From: CAZIOH01 sp964540815
GTDB lineage: Bacteria; Myxococcota_A; Polyangia; Fen-1088
DNA: 64,000 bases
NCBI GenBank assembly: GCA_964540815.1
Contig: CAZIOH010000014.1
Location: 26,522-90,521 of the forward strand
Direction: 5' to 3'
This document shows positions 8,750-16,275 of this stretch, one piece after another. A program made the translations under genes and the position numbers. Every line of letters begins with the position of its first letter. Within the stretch, counting starts at the first letter, position 1. The notes beneath the pieces were generated by a model that was not told where the DNA came from, searched no databases, and saw only the letters and a program-made list of their open reading frames with translations.

Positions 8750-9994
8750 TCAGTGCTCCTCGCGCCGTCTTCGCAGCTCCCGTCCGAGGACCAGGAACAT
8801 TGGCGCAGCGGCGATCTGGGTGACGACCGAGAAGACGACCATCGTGACCAAGGAACGCTGATAGAGCCACCCCATCGCCGCGCTACCCAGCCACCAGAAG
8901 AGCCCGAAGACCGCAAAGAACACTCCGTAGGCACGACCGCGCTGCTCTTTCGGCACCAGCTTGGCGATGGCCGCCTTGAAGACGGAGTCCTGAGCACCCA
9001 TCCCGACCGCCCACAACACCGTCCCCCCAGCCAAGCCCCAAGGCCCCGGGCGCAAGAAGGCGAGCGGGGCGAATCCGGCCGACAACATTGCACTGACGGC
9101 CAGCACGGAGACACCGAAACGGTCGAACAGCGTCCCGAACCCCAGCGCCGCGAGGGCATCCACGGCCATCGCCGCCGCGTACAGCAGCGGCAAGTGCGCC
9201 ACCGTCATGGCCCCCGTTTGGCCCGCATGAAAGGACACCAGCGCCCAGTCCGCGAAGCCGAGGCCCAGCAAGGAGACCGCAGCGACGTACCAGCCAAACA
9301 AGCCGCCGAGATACCCGCGCCCCGCCGACGACGCCGCCATCGACGTCGTCGGCCCCGATGGCTCGAATGACTCGGGTCGCGGGTACCTCCGCCGGGCGAA
9401 CAGCACGGTGCCCACGTTCGCGATGACCGGGACCATCAGGACGCCGAACGCAATTCGATACTCCCTTGCCGGAGCCCGCCCCCTCACGACCCACATGGCG
9501 AGCGCGGCCAGCAGCGGGCCAGACACCGCCCCGATCTGATCGAGGGCCTCCTCGATGCCAAAGCTGCGGCCAACCCCCGCCTGCTGGGCGGCGTACGAAA
9601 TCAAGGTGCTCCGCGCTGGACTGCGGACCGCCTTTCCGATCCGTTCGAGCAACAACATGGCCACCGCCGCCTGCCACGTCCCCACCAGGGCCAGCCCGAC
9701 CACCACCAGGAAGTTCGTGGCATAACCAGCGACGACCAGCGGCCAGTAGGCGCGGGTGCGATCGCTCAGCCATCCCGAGACGAGCCGCAGCCCGTACCCC
9801 AGGAACTCGCCCAGCCCGGCTGTGAACCCCACCGCGGTGGCGCTGGCCCCCAGCAATCCGAGGTAGGGCCCCGCCAGGCCTCGCACGCCCTCGTACGTCA
9901 TGTCGCCGAACATCGCCACCACGCCCATGAGGACGATGAAGGCACGCGCCGCCCGAACCTGGCTCTTCCCCCGCGGCTCCTCCTCCCGCTTCAA
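8750..9994 (-). CDS. Major facilitator superfamily transporter
   Basis: 414 residues with about 12 predicted hydrophobic helices. The MFS loop motif is seen as GYGLRLVSGWLSDRTRAYWP after TM2 (the G-x-L-S-D-R-T form of motif A) and weakly in the second half (FGTLFDRFGVSVLAV). It is an inner-membrane, presumably proton-coupled transporter; the substrate cannot be predicted. A charged N-terminus (MKREEEPRGKSQVRA) precedes TM1. It is first of a two-gene unit with the PLD-like enzyme (6-base gap), which may hint at a role in envelope or lipid handling, but that is inference from position only. Confidence 0.85.
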   Translation of the reverse strand: MKREEEPRGKSQVRAARAFIVLMGVVAMFGDMTYEGVRGLAGPYLGLLGASATAVGFTAGLGEFLGYGLRLVSGWLSDRTRAYWPLVVAGYATNFLVVVGLALVGTWQAAVAMLLLERIGKAVRSPARSTLISYAAQQAGVGRSFGIEEALDQIGAVSGPLLAALAMWVVRGRAPAREYRIAFGVLMVPVIANVGTVLFARRRYPRPESFEPSGPTTSMAASSAGRGYLGGLFGWYVAAVSLLGLGFADWALVSFHAGQTGAMTVAHLPLLYAAAMAVDALAALGFGTLFDRFGVSVLAVSAMLSAGFAPLAFLRPGPWGLAGGTVLWAVGMGAQDSVFKAAIAKLVPKEQRGRAYGVFFAVFGLFWWLGSAAMGWLYQRSLVTMVVFSVVTQIAAAPMFLVLGRELRRRREEH

Positions 9995-10049
9995 TCGATT
10001 CCCATCCCCTTGCGCCCGCCTCCGCCCTGCCCTCGGCGCACCAAGAGCA

Positions 10050-11453
10050 TCACCGCATCCTGCGGCGCAGGTGATTGAGGACGTCGATCCGGGTGATGAG
10101 CCCGAGGAAGTGCTCGCCCTCGACCACGATGGGGACGAGCCCCTGATCGAACAAGGCCTGCAACGATTCGATCGACGCGGATGGCGGCACGGTGGTCAAG
10201 CGGCGGGACATGGTCGCTCGCACCGGCCCACGGAAGGCTCCTTGATCGCGGGTCACAGCCAGAAGCAGGTCGGACTCGTCCAGCAGCCCCACGATCTTCC
10301 CCTGTTCGAGGACCGGCAACTGGGACACATCCGCGAGCTTCATGCGCGTATAGGCGATGAGCAAGGTGTCCTCGGGTCCGACCGACACCACAGCCCCGCT
10401 GCGGTCGGGGTTTCGGCCGATCACGTCGCGCAAGTCGAAGGTGGGCGGGTCGCGAAGGAACCCCTGGTCTCGCATCCAGAAGTCGTTGAAGACCTTGGAC
10501 AGGTACTTGTTCCCGCTGTCGCACACGAAGGTCACGACCTGCTTCGGGCTGGTCTGCTCGCGACAGTAGCGCAAAGCGGCCGCCACCAGCGTCCCCGAGG
10601 ACGAGCCGGCGAGGATGCCCTCGTCGCGCAGGAGCGCGCGCACCGTGAGCAGGCTCTCCTCGTCGGAGATGGTGTACGCCGCCCGAACGCGCGACAGATC
10701 GCAGAGGGGAGGCACGAAGTCCTCTCCGATCCCCTCGACCAGCCAGGACCCAGCGGTCCCAATCTTCCCGGTGTGGACGTAGTCCGCCAGGATCGACCCA
10801 GCGGGATCGGCGAGAACCATCTCGACCTCGGGGGCAACCTTCTGCATGTAGCGACCGATTCCGGTGATGGTCCCGCCAGAGCCCACCCCGCACACCACGG
10901 CGTCGACCTTCCCCTCCGTCTGACGCCAGATTTCGGGGCCGGTGCCGAGCTCGTGCGCAAGGGGATTGGCGGGGTTCGCGAACTGGTTGACGTAGGTTCC
11001 GCCGAGCTCGCCCGCGAGCCGGGCCGCCAGGTCCTGGTAGTACTCGGGGTGGCCCTTTCCCACGTCGGAGCGCGTGAGGCGCACGTCGGCGCCAAGCGCT
11101 CGAAGGTGGAAGATCTTCTCCTGGCTCATCTTGTCGGGGATGACCAGCACCAGTCGGTACCCCTTGCGGGCGGCGACCAGCGCCAGCCCGAGTCCGGTGT
11201 TCCCGGCGGTGGCCTCCACCAAGATTCCCCCTGGGGACAGGGTCCCGGCCTTCTCGGCGGCCTCGATCATGGCGAGCCCGATCCGGTCCTTGATCGAGCC
11301 GCCTGGATTCTGGCTCTCGAGCTTCACCAAGAGCTCGCACGGGCCGGTGTCGAAGGATTCCAGCTTCACGAGGGGCGTGTTGCCGATGAGAGCGAGGACG
11401 CCGGCACCCCGGGTGGTGGAGCGGGTGGAGCTCGCGCCTGGAGCGGTGGTCAT
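10050..11453 (-). CDS. cbs: Cystathionine beta-synthase (PLP domain plus CBS pair)
   Basis: 467 residues. The N-terminal PLP-dependent fold (about 1-330) has the lysine motif GGSIKDR (K55), the substrate-binding loop EATAGNTG and the phosphate-binding GVGSGGTITG. The C-terminal part (about 335-467) is a pair of CBS domains, which in this family sense adenosyl ligands. It condenses serine with homocysteine to cystathionine. The tandem CBS domains separate it from plain cysteine synthase. I chose ATG 11453 because it overlaps the stop of the upstream gene by four bases (ATGA), implying translational coupling; the longer upstream open frame is the end of that gene in another register. Confidence 0.9.
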   Translation of the reverse strand: MTTAPGASSTRSTTRGAGVLALIGNTPLVKLESFDTGPCELLVKLESQNPGGSIKDRIGLAMIEAAEKAGTLSPGGILVEATAGNTGLGLALVAARKGYRLVLVIPDKMSQEKIFHLRALGADVRLTRSDVGKGHPEYYQDLAARLAGELGGTYVNQFANPANPLAHELGTGPEIWRQTEGKVDAVVCGVGSGGTITGIGRYMQKVAPEVEMVLADPAGSILADYVHTGKIGTAGSWLVEGIGEDFVPPLCDLSRVRAAYTISDEESLLTVRALLRDEGILAGSSSGTLVAAALRYCREQTSPKQVVTFVCDSGNKYLSKVFNDFWMRDQGFLRDPPTFDLRDVIGRNPDRSGAVVSVGPEDTLLIAYTRMKLADVSQLPVLEQGKIVGLLDESDLLLAVTRDQGAFRGPVRATMSRRLTTVPPSASIESLQALFDQGLVPIVVEGEHFLGLITRIDVLNHLRRRMR

Positions 11454-12766
11454 CGGCTTGCCGTCGGGTCCCCGGAGACGCGGGGAACGGGGGAGGCGGC
11501 GGAGACAGGGGGGCGAGCCGAGGATGGTGCGGTCACGGCGCCTTCGCTGCCACCACCACTGGCCGCGGCGGCAGACAGCCCACCTTGGATGTCCGCCCAC
11601 AGGTCGTCGACGCCTTCGAGGCCAACCGAGAGGCGGACCAGGCCGTCCCCGATGCCGAGCGCGCGACGGCGCTCGGCGGGGATCGAGGCGTGGGTCATGA
11701 GTCCGGGATGCTCGGCCAGGGATTCCACCCCGCCGAGGCTCTCGGCGAGGGTGAAGATTCGCAGCGCGCCGAGGAACCTGCGGGCCGCCTCCACGCCCCC
11801 GGCCAGATCGAGGCTGATCATCCCGCCTGGTGCCCGCATTTGCCGAAGTGCCAGGGCATGTTGGGGATGACTGGCGAGGCCGGGATAGTGGACCCGGTCG
11901 ACGCCGGGCGCGCGTTCGAGACGGGCCGCGAGCTCGGCGGCGCTGGCGGAATGACGTTCCATCCGAACGGCGAGCGTCTTGATGCCGCGGAGAATGAGAT
12001 AGCAGTCCATGGGGCTCGGAACCGCACCCATGGCGTTTTGCAGGAAGCCCAGCCGACCGGCGAGGTCGTCGTCATTCGTGATGAGGGCGCCACCCACCAC
12101 GTCCGAGTGCCCGTTCACGTACTTCGTGGTCGAGTGCAGAACAACGTGCGCGCCGAGTGACAGGGGACGCTGAAGGGCTGGCGAGGCAAACGTGTTGTCG
12201 ACGACCAGCATCAAGCGGTGGACGCGGGCCAGGTCCGCGAGGGCCGGGATGTCGACCAGCCTAAGCAGCGGATTGGTGGGCGTTTCCACCCAGATCATCC
12301 TGGTCTCGGGGCGCAACGAGGACAGCAGGTCCTGGGGGGCCCGCAGGTCGACGAACGAGGTGACGAGGCCCATGGGTTGCATGACCTTGTCAAAGAGGCG
12401 GAAGGTGCCGCCGTAGACGTCGTCTCCACAAACCACGTGGTCCCCGGGTCGGAGGGTGTGCAGGAGAGTGGTGGCGGCCGCGCAGCCACTGGCGAATGCG
12501 AAGCCCCGGCGACCAGCTTCGAGCTCCGCCAGGCAGGCCTCGAGGGCGGCGCGGGTCGGGTTGCCGCTGCGTGAATAGTCAAACCGCTTCGGGCGACCGG
12601 GGGCTGGCTGGGCAAACGTCGACGACATCACGATTGGCTCCATGACCGCGCCCGAAAGCTCGTCGGGACGCTGCCCGGCATGAACGGCGAGCGTCTCGAA
12701 CGACACCGAACTTGCTGTCAAATCCGAAGGTGGCAGGTACCCGGATGGAGGGGAAGACGTGGGCAT
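11450..12766 (-). CDS. Cystathionine gamma-synthase / gamma-lyase (Cys/Met PLP enzyme)
   Basis: 438 residues of the Cys/Met-metabolism PLP family (fold type I). The PLP lysine is K215 in HSTTKYVNGHSD, with DYSRSGNPTR (tetramer/cofactor contact) near residue 63, VVDNTFASP (the cofactor Asp) near 188 and SLGGVESL near 350. The family includes cystathionine gamma-synthase, gamma-lyase and O-acetylhomoserine sulfhydrylase, which are hard to tell apart by eye. Coupling with cystathionine beta-synthase favours gamma-lyase, i.e. reverse transsulfuration from homocysteine to cysteine. A short Ala/Ser/Gly-rich tail (after about residue 400) is not part of the usual fold. Its 3' end overlaps cbs by 4 bases. 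Confidence 0.85.
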   Translation of the reverse strand: MPTSSPPSGYLPPSDLTASSVSFETLAVHAGQRPDELSGAVMEPIVMSSTFAQPAPGRPKRFDYSRSGNPTRAALEACLAELEAGRRGFAFASGCAAATTLLHTLRPGDHVVCGDDVYGGTFRLFDKVMQPMGLVTSFVDLRAPQDLLSSLRPETRMIWVETPTNPLLRLVDIPALADLARVHRLMLVVDNTFASPALQRPLSLGAHVVLHSTTKYVNGHSDVVGGALITNDDDLAGRLGFLQNAMGAVPSPMDCYLILRGIKTLAVRMERHSASAAELAARLERAPGVDRVHYPGLASHPQHALALRQMRAPGGMISLDLAGGVEAARRFLGALRIFTLAESLGGVESLAEHPGLMTHASIPAERRRALGIGDGLVRLSVGLEGVDDLWADIQGGLSAAAASGGGSEGAVTAPSSARPPVSAASPVPRVSGDPTASR

Positions 12767-12879
12767 GGTGTCCCTTTACTTTACTGCAACGAGATTGACA
12801 AAGCGGCGCCTGCTCGAGAAAGCAGCCGAGGACGCCACACCAGAATCGGTTGCAAGAAGCGCGACTGCGCCCATCTGCG

Positions 12880-13155
12880 AAACACTGGTGCGCGCAGAGA
12901 TACTGGTGCCGAGACACCCGTTTCGCGTGACACCGGTGCTGCCCGGGTGACACCGGTGCCGCGTGACACCGGTGCCAGACACTCGTCGCTGACATGGGTA
13001 CCGTCGCTGACATAGGTGCCAGATACCGTGACACCGGTGCCAGACACTGGTGCTGCCCAGGTGCTGGCCTGCTGCCGTGCCAGACACCGGTGCTGCCTGC
13101 TGCCGTGCCAGACACCGGTGCTGCCTGTGCCAGGCACCCGTGCTGCCTGCCGCCT
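12880..13155. repeat. Repeat cluster C: 13-bp element array upstream of the HUH transposase
   Basis: Between the transsulfuration operon and the transposase lies an array of the 13-mer and close variants: GGTGCCAGACACT at 12971 and 13036, GGTGCCAGATACC at 13015, CGTGCCAGACACC at 13076 and 13104, and a GCCAGGCACC form near 13127. It is interleaved with the perfect palindrome CACCGGTG and GGTGCTGCC blocks. It ends about 40 bases before the transposase ATG (13190). Placement of palindromic repeats beside their transposase is the hallmark arrangement of RAYT/REP systems. No gene is supported between 12767 and 13189. Confidence 0.85.
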
Positions 13156-13189
13156 AGCAACTCGGGTCGATTCGAGCCGATTTCAGACT

Positions 13190-14083
13190 ATGGCGCGCCC
13201 ATTGCGTTTCATACCCCCGGGATCAGTGGTCGAGGTGACGAGTCGGACGGTGGGAAGCCGGTTTCTGCTCCGTCCAGGACCTGCAGCCAACTCGTTGATC
13301 GTTGGGGTCCTTGGTCGGGCACAGTCACTATTTGGCGTCCGCGTATTTGCAGTCGCGGTCATGAGCAACCACATCCACGCGTTGCTTGGCGTCGACCATG
13401 CCGCTCACTTGGCCACATTCATGCAGTACGCACTCGGCAACATTGCGAAAGAACTCGCGCGCCACCACAAATGGAAAGGCCCCTTCTGGGGGCGACGTTA
13501 CCGCTCGATCGTGGTAGCTGACGATGCGAGCCAGGTCGCTCGGCTGCGTTACGTTCTCTGTCAGGGAATCAAGGAACGACTCATTGCTCGGGCGGCGCAG
13601 TGGCCCGGCGTCTCCTCCTTCGCCACGCTGGCGCGAGGGATGCCCATGCGCGGGATCTGGCGTAGCAGAACGGACGAAGAGCAGTCCAAGGAGAAGGAGT
13701 ACGAACTGAAGCACACGCGACTCCCCGCGCTGAGCCACAAGACCGAAGATGATCACAAGGCGTACGTCGAAACGATCGTTCGCGCGGAAGAAGACGAAGC
13801 ACAGGCTGAGCGACGTCGCGCCGCCTCCAAGAAGGGTGTTCTCGGTTCAAGACGCATCCTGGCTCAAGACCCGCATTCGGCACCCGAGGAAAGCAGTCAT
13901 GGACCGGCCCCGCTGGTGCACGCCGCCTCCGCTTCAATGCGAGCCGCCTTCAGAGATGCGTACCGAGCGTTCGTCAGCGCCTTCAAAGCCGCAGCCGAGA
14001 GTTTGAGAGCCAACCTTCCGGCAGATTTTCCCGAAGGATCATTCCCACCCGGCTCACCTTTCATCAAACCGCAGTCAGCCTGA
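13190..14083 (+). CDS. REP-associated tyrosine (Y1/HUH) transposase, RAYT-type
   Basis: 297 residues. The N-terminal half is a Y1_Tnp (IS200-like, Transposase_17) domain: the HUH motif is H61-I-H63 in VMSNHIHALLG, the strand FWGRRYRSIVV follows, and a candidate nucleophilic tyrosine is Y121 in LRYVLCQGIKERL, at the helix where RAYT proteins have Y-x-x-x-N-P. HUH enzymes cut one DNA strand at hairpins and form a 5'-phosphotyrosine link. The C-terminal half (about 165-297) is charged and helical and lacks a recognised fold. ATG 13190 begins MARPLRF, a normal RAYT start; the frame open upstream is stop-free repeat. No second copy and no flanking IS ends are visible, as expected for single-copy domesticated RAYTs. 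Confidence 0.85.
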   Translation: MARPLRFIPPGSVVEVTSRTVGSRFLLRPGPAANSLIVGVLGRAQSLFGVRVFAVAVMSNHIHALLGVDHAAHLATFMQYALGNIAKELARHHKWKGPFWGRRYRSIVVADDASQVARLRYVLCQGIKERLIARAAQWPGVSSFATLARGMPMRGIWRSRTDEEQSKEKEYELKHTRLPALSHKTEDDHKAYVETIVRAEEDEAQAERRRAASKKGVLGSRRILAQDPHSAPEESSHGPAPLVHAASASMRAAFRDAYRAFVSAFKAAAESLRANLPADFPEGSFPPGSPFIKPQSA

Positions 14084-14501
14084 ATCCACTCGCATCTCAC
14101 CCACCTTCGGTGCCCTCGCTTTGCAATGAACCGACTGCTCATGTGCCGGCATTGGCCGCTGGCATTGGCGACGCCAGGCGTCATCAGCTGAACGCTGGGT
14201 GCGGACAAACGATCCGGCGGGCGTCGCTTCCGCCGGGTTCCGGGGGGACAAGCGCGACTGTCGGGCTGGCGCAGTCTGCTCATTGCGCCGGACCCCGAGC
14301 GGGCTGGCACGCAGCATCCGGCCAGCCTCAGCCTGTGACGCCACAGGGCAGGGAGGCCCGGGGCCGGGGCCTCGAGCGGGAGGCTTTGACAGAAGCGCGT
14401 GGCTGTCACATCTTGAACCGGTGTCGCGTCCACATCGGCAGGCGATCGCTAACCCGCCATTTCGCCCTGAACCGACCGCACCATTAGCGCCACGCGAGTC
14501 C
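14084..14501. other. Intergenic region upstream of sigma factor gene
   Basis: About 420 bases between the transposase stop and the preferred sigma-factor start. The sigma frame is open back to 14199, but the encoded extension is rich in Cys, Arg and Gly and does not look like protein. Short direct repeats (GCATTGGC twice near 14150) are present. I see no convincing promoter or gene. Confidence 0.4.
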
Positions 14502-15110
14502 GTGCCTGCTGACGTCGTCATCAGAGCGCGGGCGGGAGAGGCCGCAGCGGTACGGCGTTTCCTCGAGGAGATTGCCCCCATGATTCGGCGGACCTGTCGA
14601 GGTGTCCTCGGTTCCGGCCATGCGGACCTCGAGGACACCATGCAGGAAAGCCTGCTCGCCTGTGTCAGGGCCCTTCATCAATACCGATTCGACGGAGACA
14701 TTCGTCATTATGTGACGAAGATCGCATTGCGAATCGCGATCGCAGCCCGGCGAACCAGCACCTCGCGCTGGCGGGCCCAGGACCCCATCGAGCTCGAACG
14801 AGCGGCGAATCAATCCGGGACCTCGGCGGAAGAGTGGTCACCCGACGAGATTGATCTGATCCAGCGCATTCTGGACAACCTGACTCGCGTTCAAAGCGAG
14901 GCGCTTTTGATGCGCGTGGTCCTGGGGTTCTCAATCGAAGAAATCGCCACCAAGACCGGGGTTTCACAGAATACCGTCAAGACTCGCCTGCGCCTCGGCA
15001 AGAACGTCCTTCGAAGGCATACGGGGCTCGGATTCTGGCAGCGGTTCTTGGGCAAGCGTCAAGCGTCAAGCGTCGGTCGGTCCGCGAAACCAGGAAACCC
15101 GAGGTCCTGA
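14502..15110 (+). CDS. ECF-type RNA polymerase sigma factor
   Basis: About 202 residues from a GTG start. Region 2 is at VVIRARAGEAAAVRRFLEEIAP...DLEDTMQESLLACVRALHQYRFDG, the helix that binds core polymerase and the -10 element. Region 4 is at LTRVQSEALLMRVVLGFSIEEIATKTGVSQNTVKTRLRLGKNVLRR, the helix-turn-helix for the -35 element. The two-region layout is that of an extracytoplasmic-function sigma factor. The frame stays open to 14199, so the true start is uncertain; no Shine-Dalgarno is obvious at GTG 14502. The stop shares one base with the next ATG (TGATG), so the anti-sigma factor is translationally coupled. Three tandem copies of a 7-mer lie in the last codons. Confidence 0.8.
   Translation: MPADVVIRARAGEAAAVRRFLEEIAPMIRRTCRGVLGSGHADLEDTMQESLLACVRALHQYRFDGDIRHYVTKIALRIAIAARRTSTSRWRAQDPIELERAANQSGTSAEEWSPDEIDLIQRILDNLTRVQSEALLMRVVLGFSIEEIATKTGVSQNTVKTRLRLGKNVLRRHTGLGFWQRFLGKRQASSVGRSAKPGNPRS
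15053..15073. repeat. Tandem 7-bp repeat (CAAGCGT x3) in sigma-factor 3' end
   Basis: Three uninterrupted copies of CAAGCGT at 15053-15059, 15060-15066 and 15067-15073, 37 bases before the sigma-factor stop. The unit length is not a multiple of three, so gain or loss of one copy would shift the frame and uncouple the overlapping downstream start. Confidence 0.8.
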
Positions 15111-16231
15111 TGGCATTTTCCATGGGCAAGTTCAGTAAAACATCCGTGAATCGATCGAAAGCGACGCCCGCGCCTGCTTCCCATTGCTCGGACTACTTCG
15201 AGGACTTGCTCGATCGCCTGGCCCGCGTAGGAATGCTCGGAGAGGAAGAGTGGGGACACCTCCAGGCTCACGTTGCGCAGTGTCTCCCGTGCGGAATGCA
15301 ACTCCGATCGCCCGTCCATTTCCAGTCCGCCCGGCCATTGTCCGCATCGGCGGCCGACGCCCAGCTCGATCGTCGGGCCATTCAGGCCGTCATGCTGCGT
15401 TCGGACGATAGGTCACGTCGACCTGTGGCCCGCCTCTCCTTCGTGCGGCGCTGGGTCCCGATTGCAGTTGGCACATTGCTCCTCTCCGGAACGACCCTGG
15501 CAGCGACCTGGTGGTCAACCCACAGAGAGCCCGAATTGGTGGTCGGGGGCGGCCCCGAACCCCAATCCCCGGGTCAGCCCATGGCCAGAGGCGCATCACG
15601 GAGAGCGGCGCCGCCAGCCTCCGCGGCGTTCGATCCGGCGGCGGCGCCAACGCCGGGTTCCGTCCCGAAACCTGCCCCTTCGTCCGGGTGGGGCGAGCTG
15701 TCGTCGATGGAAGGGGCACCAGCCGCCCGCCCCCGCTTCGCTCCTCCACGTCGGAGCGCCTCCGCCACACCGGTCACTGAAGCGACCATCGCGACCGAAA
15801 GGGCGGCGGCAGCGAGGCTCTTCGCGCGCGCGCGACACGAGCGCGTCAGCGGACAAATCGACCAGGCGCTCGGCACCTACCAGCGACTGCAGCGCGGGTT
15901 CCCCGACTCCCGGGAGTGTCGTCTGTCCTACCTCGTGGCTGGACGGCTGTGGCTCCAGCGTGACCGAGCGGACTTGGCCGCCGCGCAGTTTCGACTGTAC
16001 CTCGACAGCGACCCCGGGGGTGGCGCGTCGGAGGAAGCGTTACTCGGGCACGCGTCCGCCCTGGACCGTATGGGCCACTTCTCGGAGGAAGCCCATGACT
16101 GGAGATTGTTGTTGACCGAGCATCCGGGCTCCATCTACGCGAGGCGAGCGCGTGTCCGGTTGGACGCGCTCGAGACCAAGCAGGCCCGAAGGTCGGGTTC
16201 GACTTCGGCCGAGCCCCGCCTCTCGCCGTGA
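15110..16231 (+). CDS. Transmembrane anti-sigma factor with zinc-finger-like and TPR-like domains
   Basis: 373 residues. The N-terminal cytoplasmic part carries H50-x3-H54-x3-C58-x2-C61 (HVAQCLPC), the H-x3-C-x2-C pattern of ZAS anti-sigma domains. One TM helix follows at about 114-135 (RRWVPIAVGTLLLSGTTLAATWW). A Pro/Ala-rich linker leads to a C-terminal helical repeat domain (about 225-360, SGQIDQALGTYQRLQRGFPDS..., ADLAAAQFRLYLDSDPG) of TPR/YbgF type, presumably on the far side of the membrane. Its ATG overlaps the sigma-factor stop by one base, the classic sigma/anti-sigma arrangement. It most likely holds the upstream ECF sigma factor inactive until an envelope signal arrives; the signal is unknown. 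Confidence 0.8.
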   Translation: MAFSMGKFSKTSVNRSKATPAPASHCSDYFEDLLDRLARVGMLGEEEWGHLQAHVAQCLPCGMQLRSPVHFQSARPLSASAADAQLDRRAIQAVMLRSDDRSRRPVARLSFVRRWVPIAVGTLLLSGTTLAATWWSTHREPELVVGGGPEPQSPGQPMARGASRRAAPPASAAFDPAAAPTPGSVPKPAPSSGWGELSSMEGAPAARPRFAPPRRSASATPVTEATIATERAAAARLFARARHERVSGQIDQALGTYQRLQRGFPDSRECRLSYLVAGRLWLQRDRADLAAAQFRLYLDSDPGGGASEEALLGHASALDRMGHFSEEAHDWRLLLTEHPGSIYARRARVRLDALETKQARRSGSTSAEPRLSP

Positions 16232-16275
16232 GGCTTCTTGCCCTCAGTCTCTCGAGACGGGCGTAAAGTTTCCGA

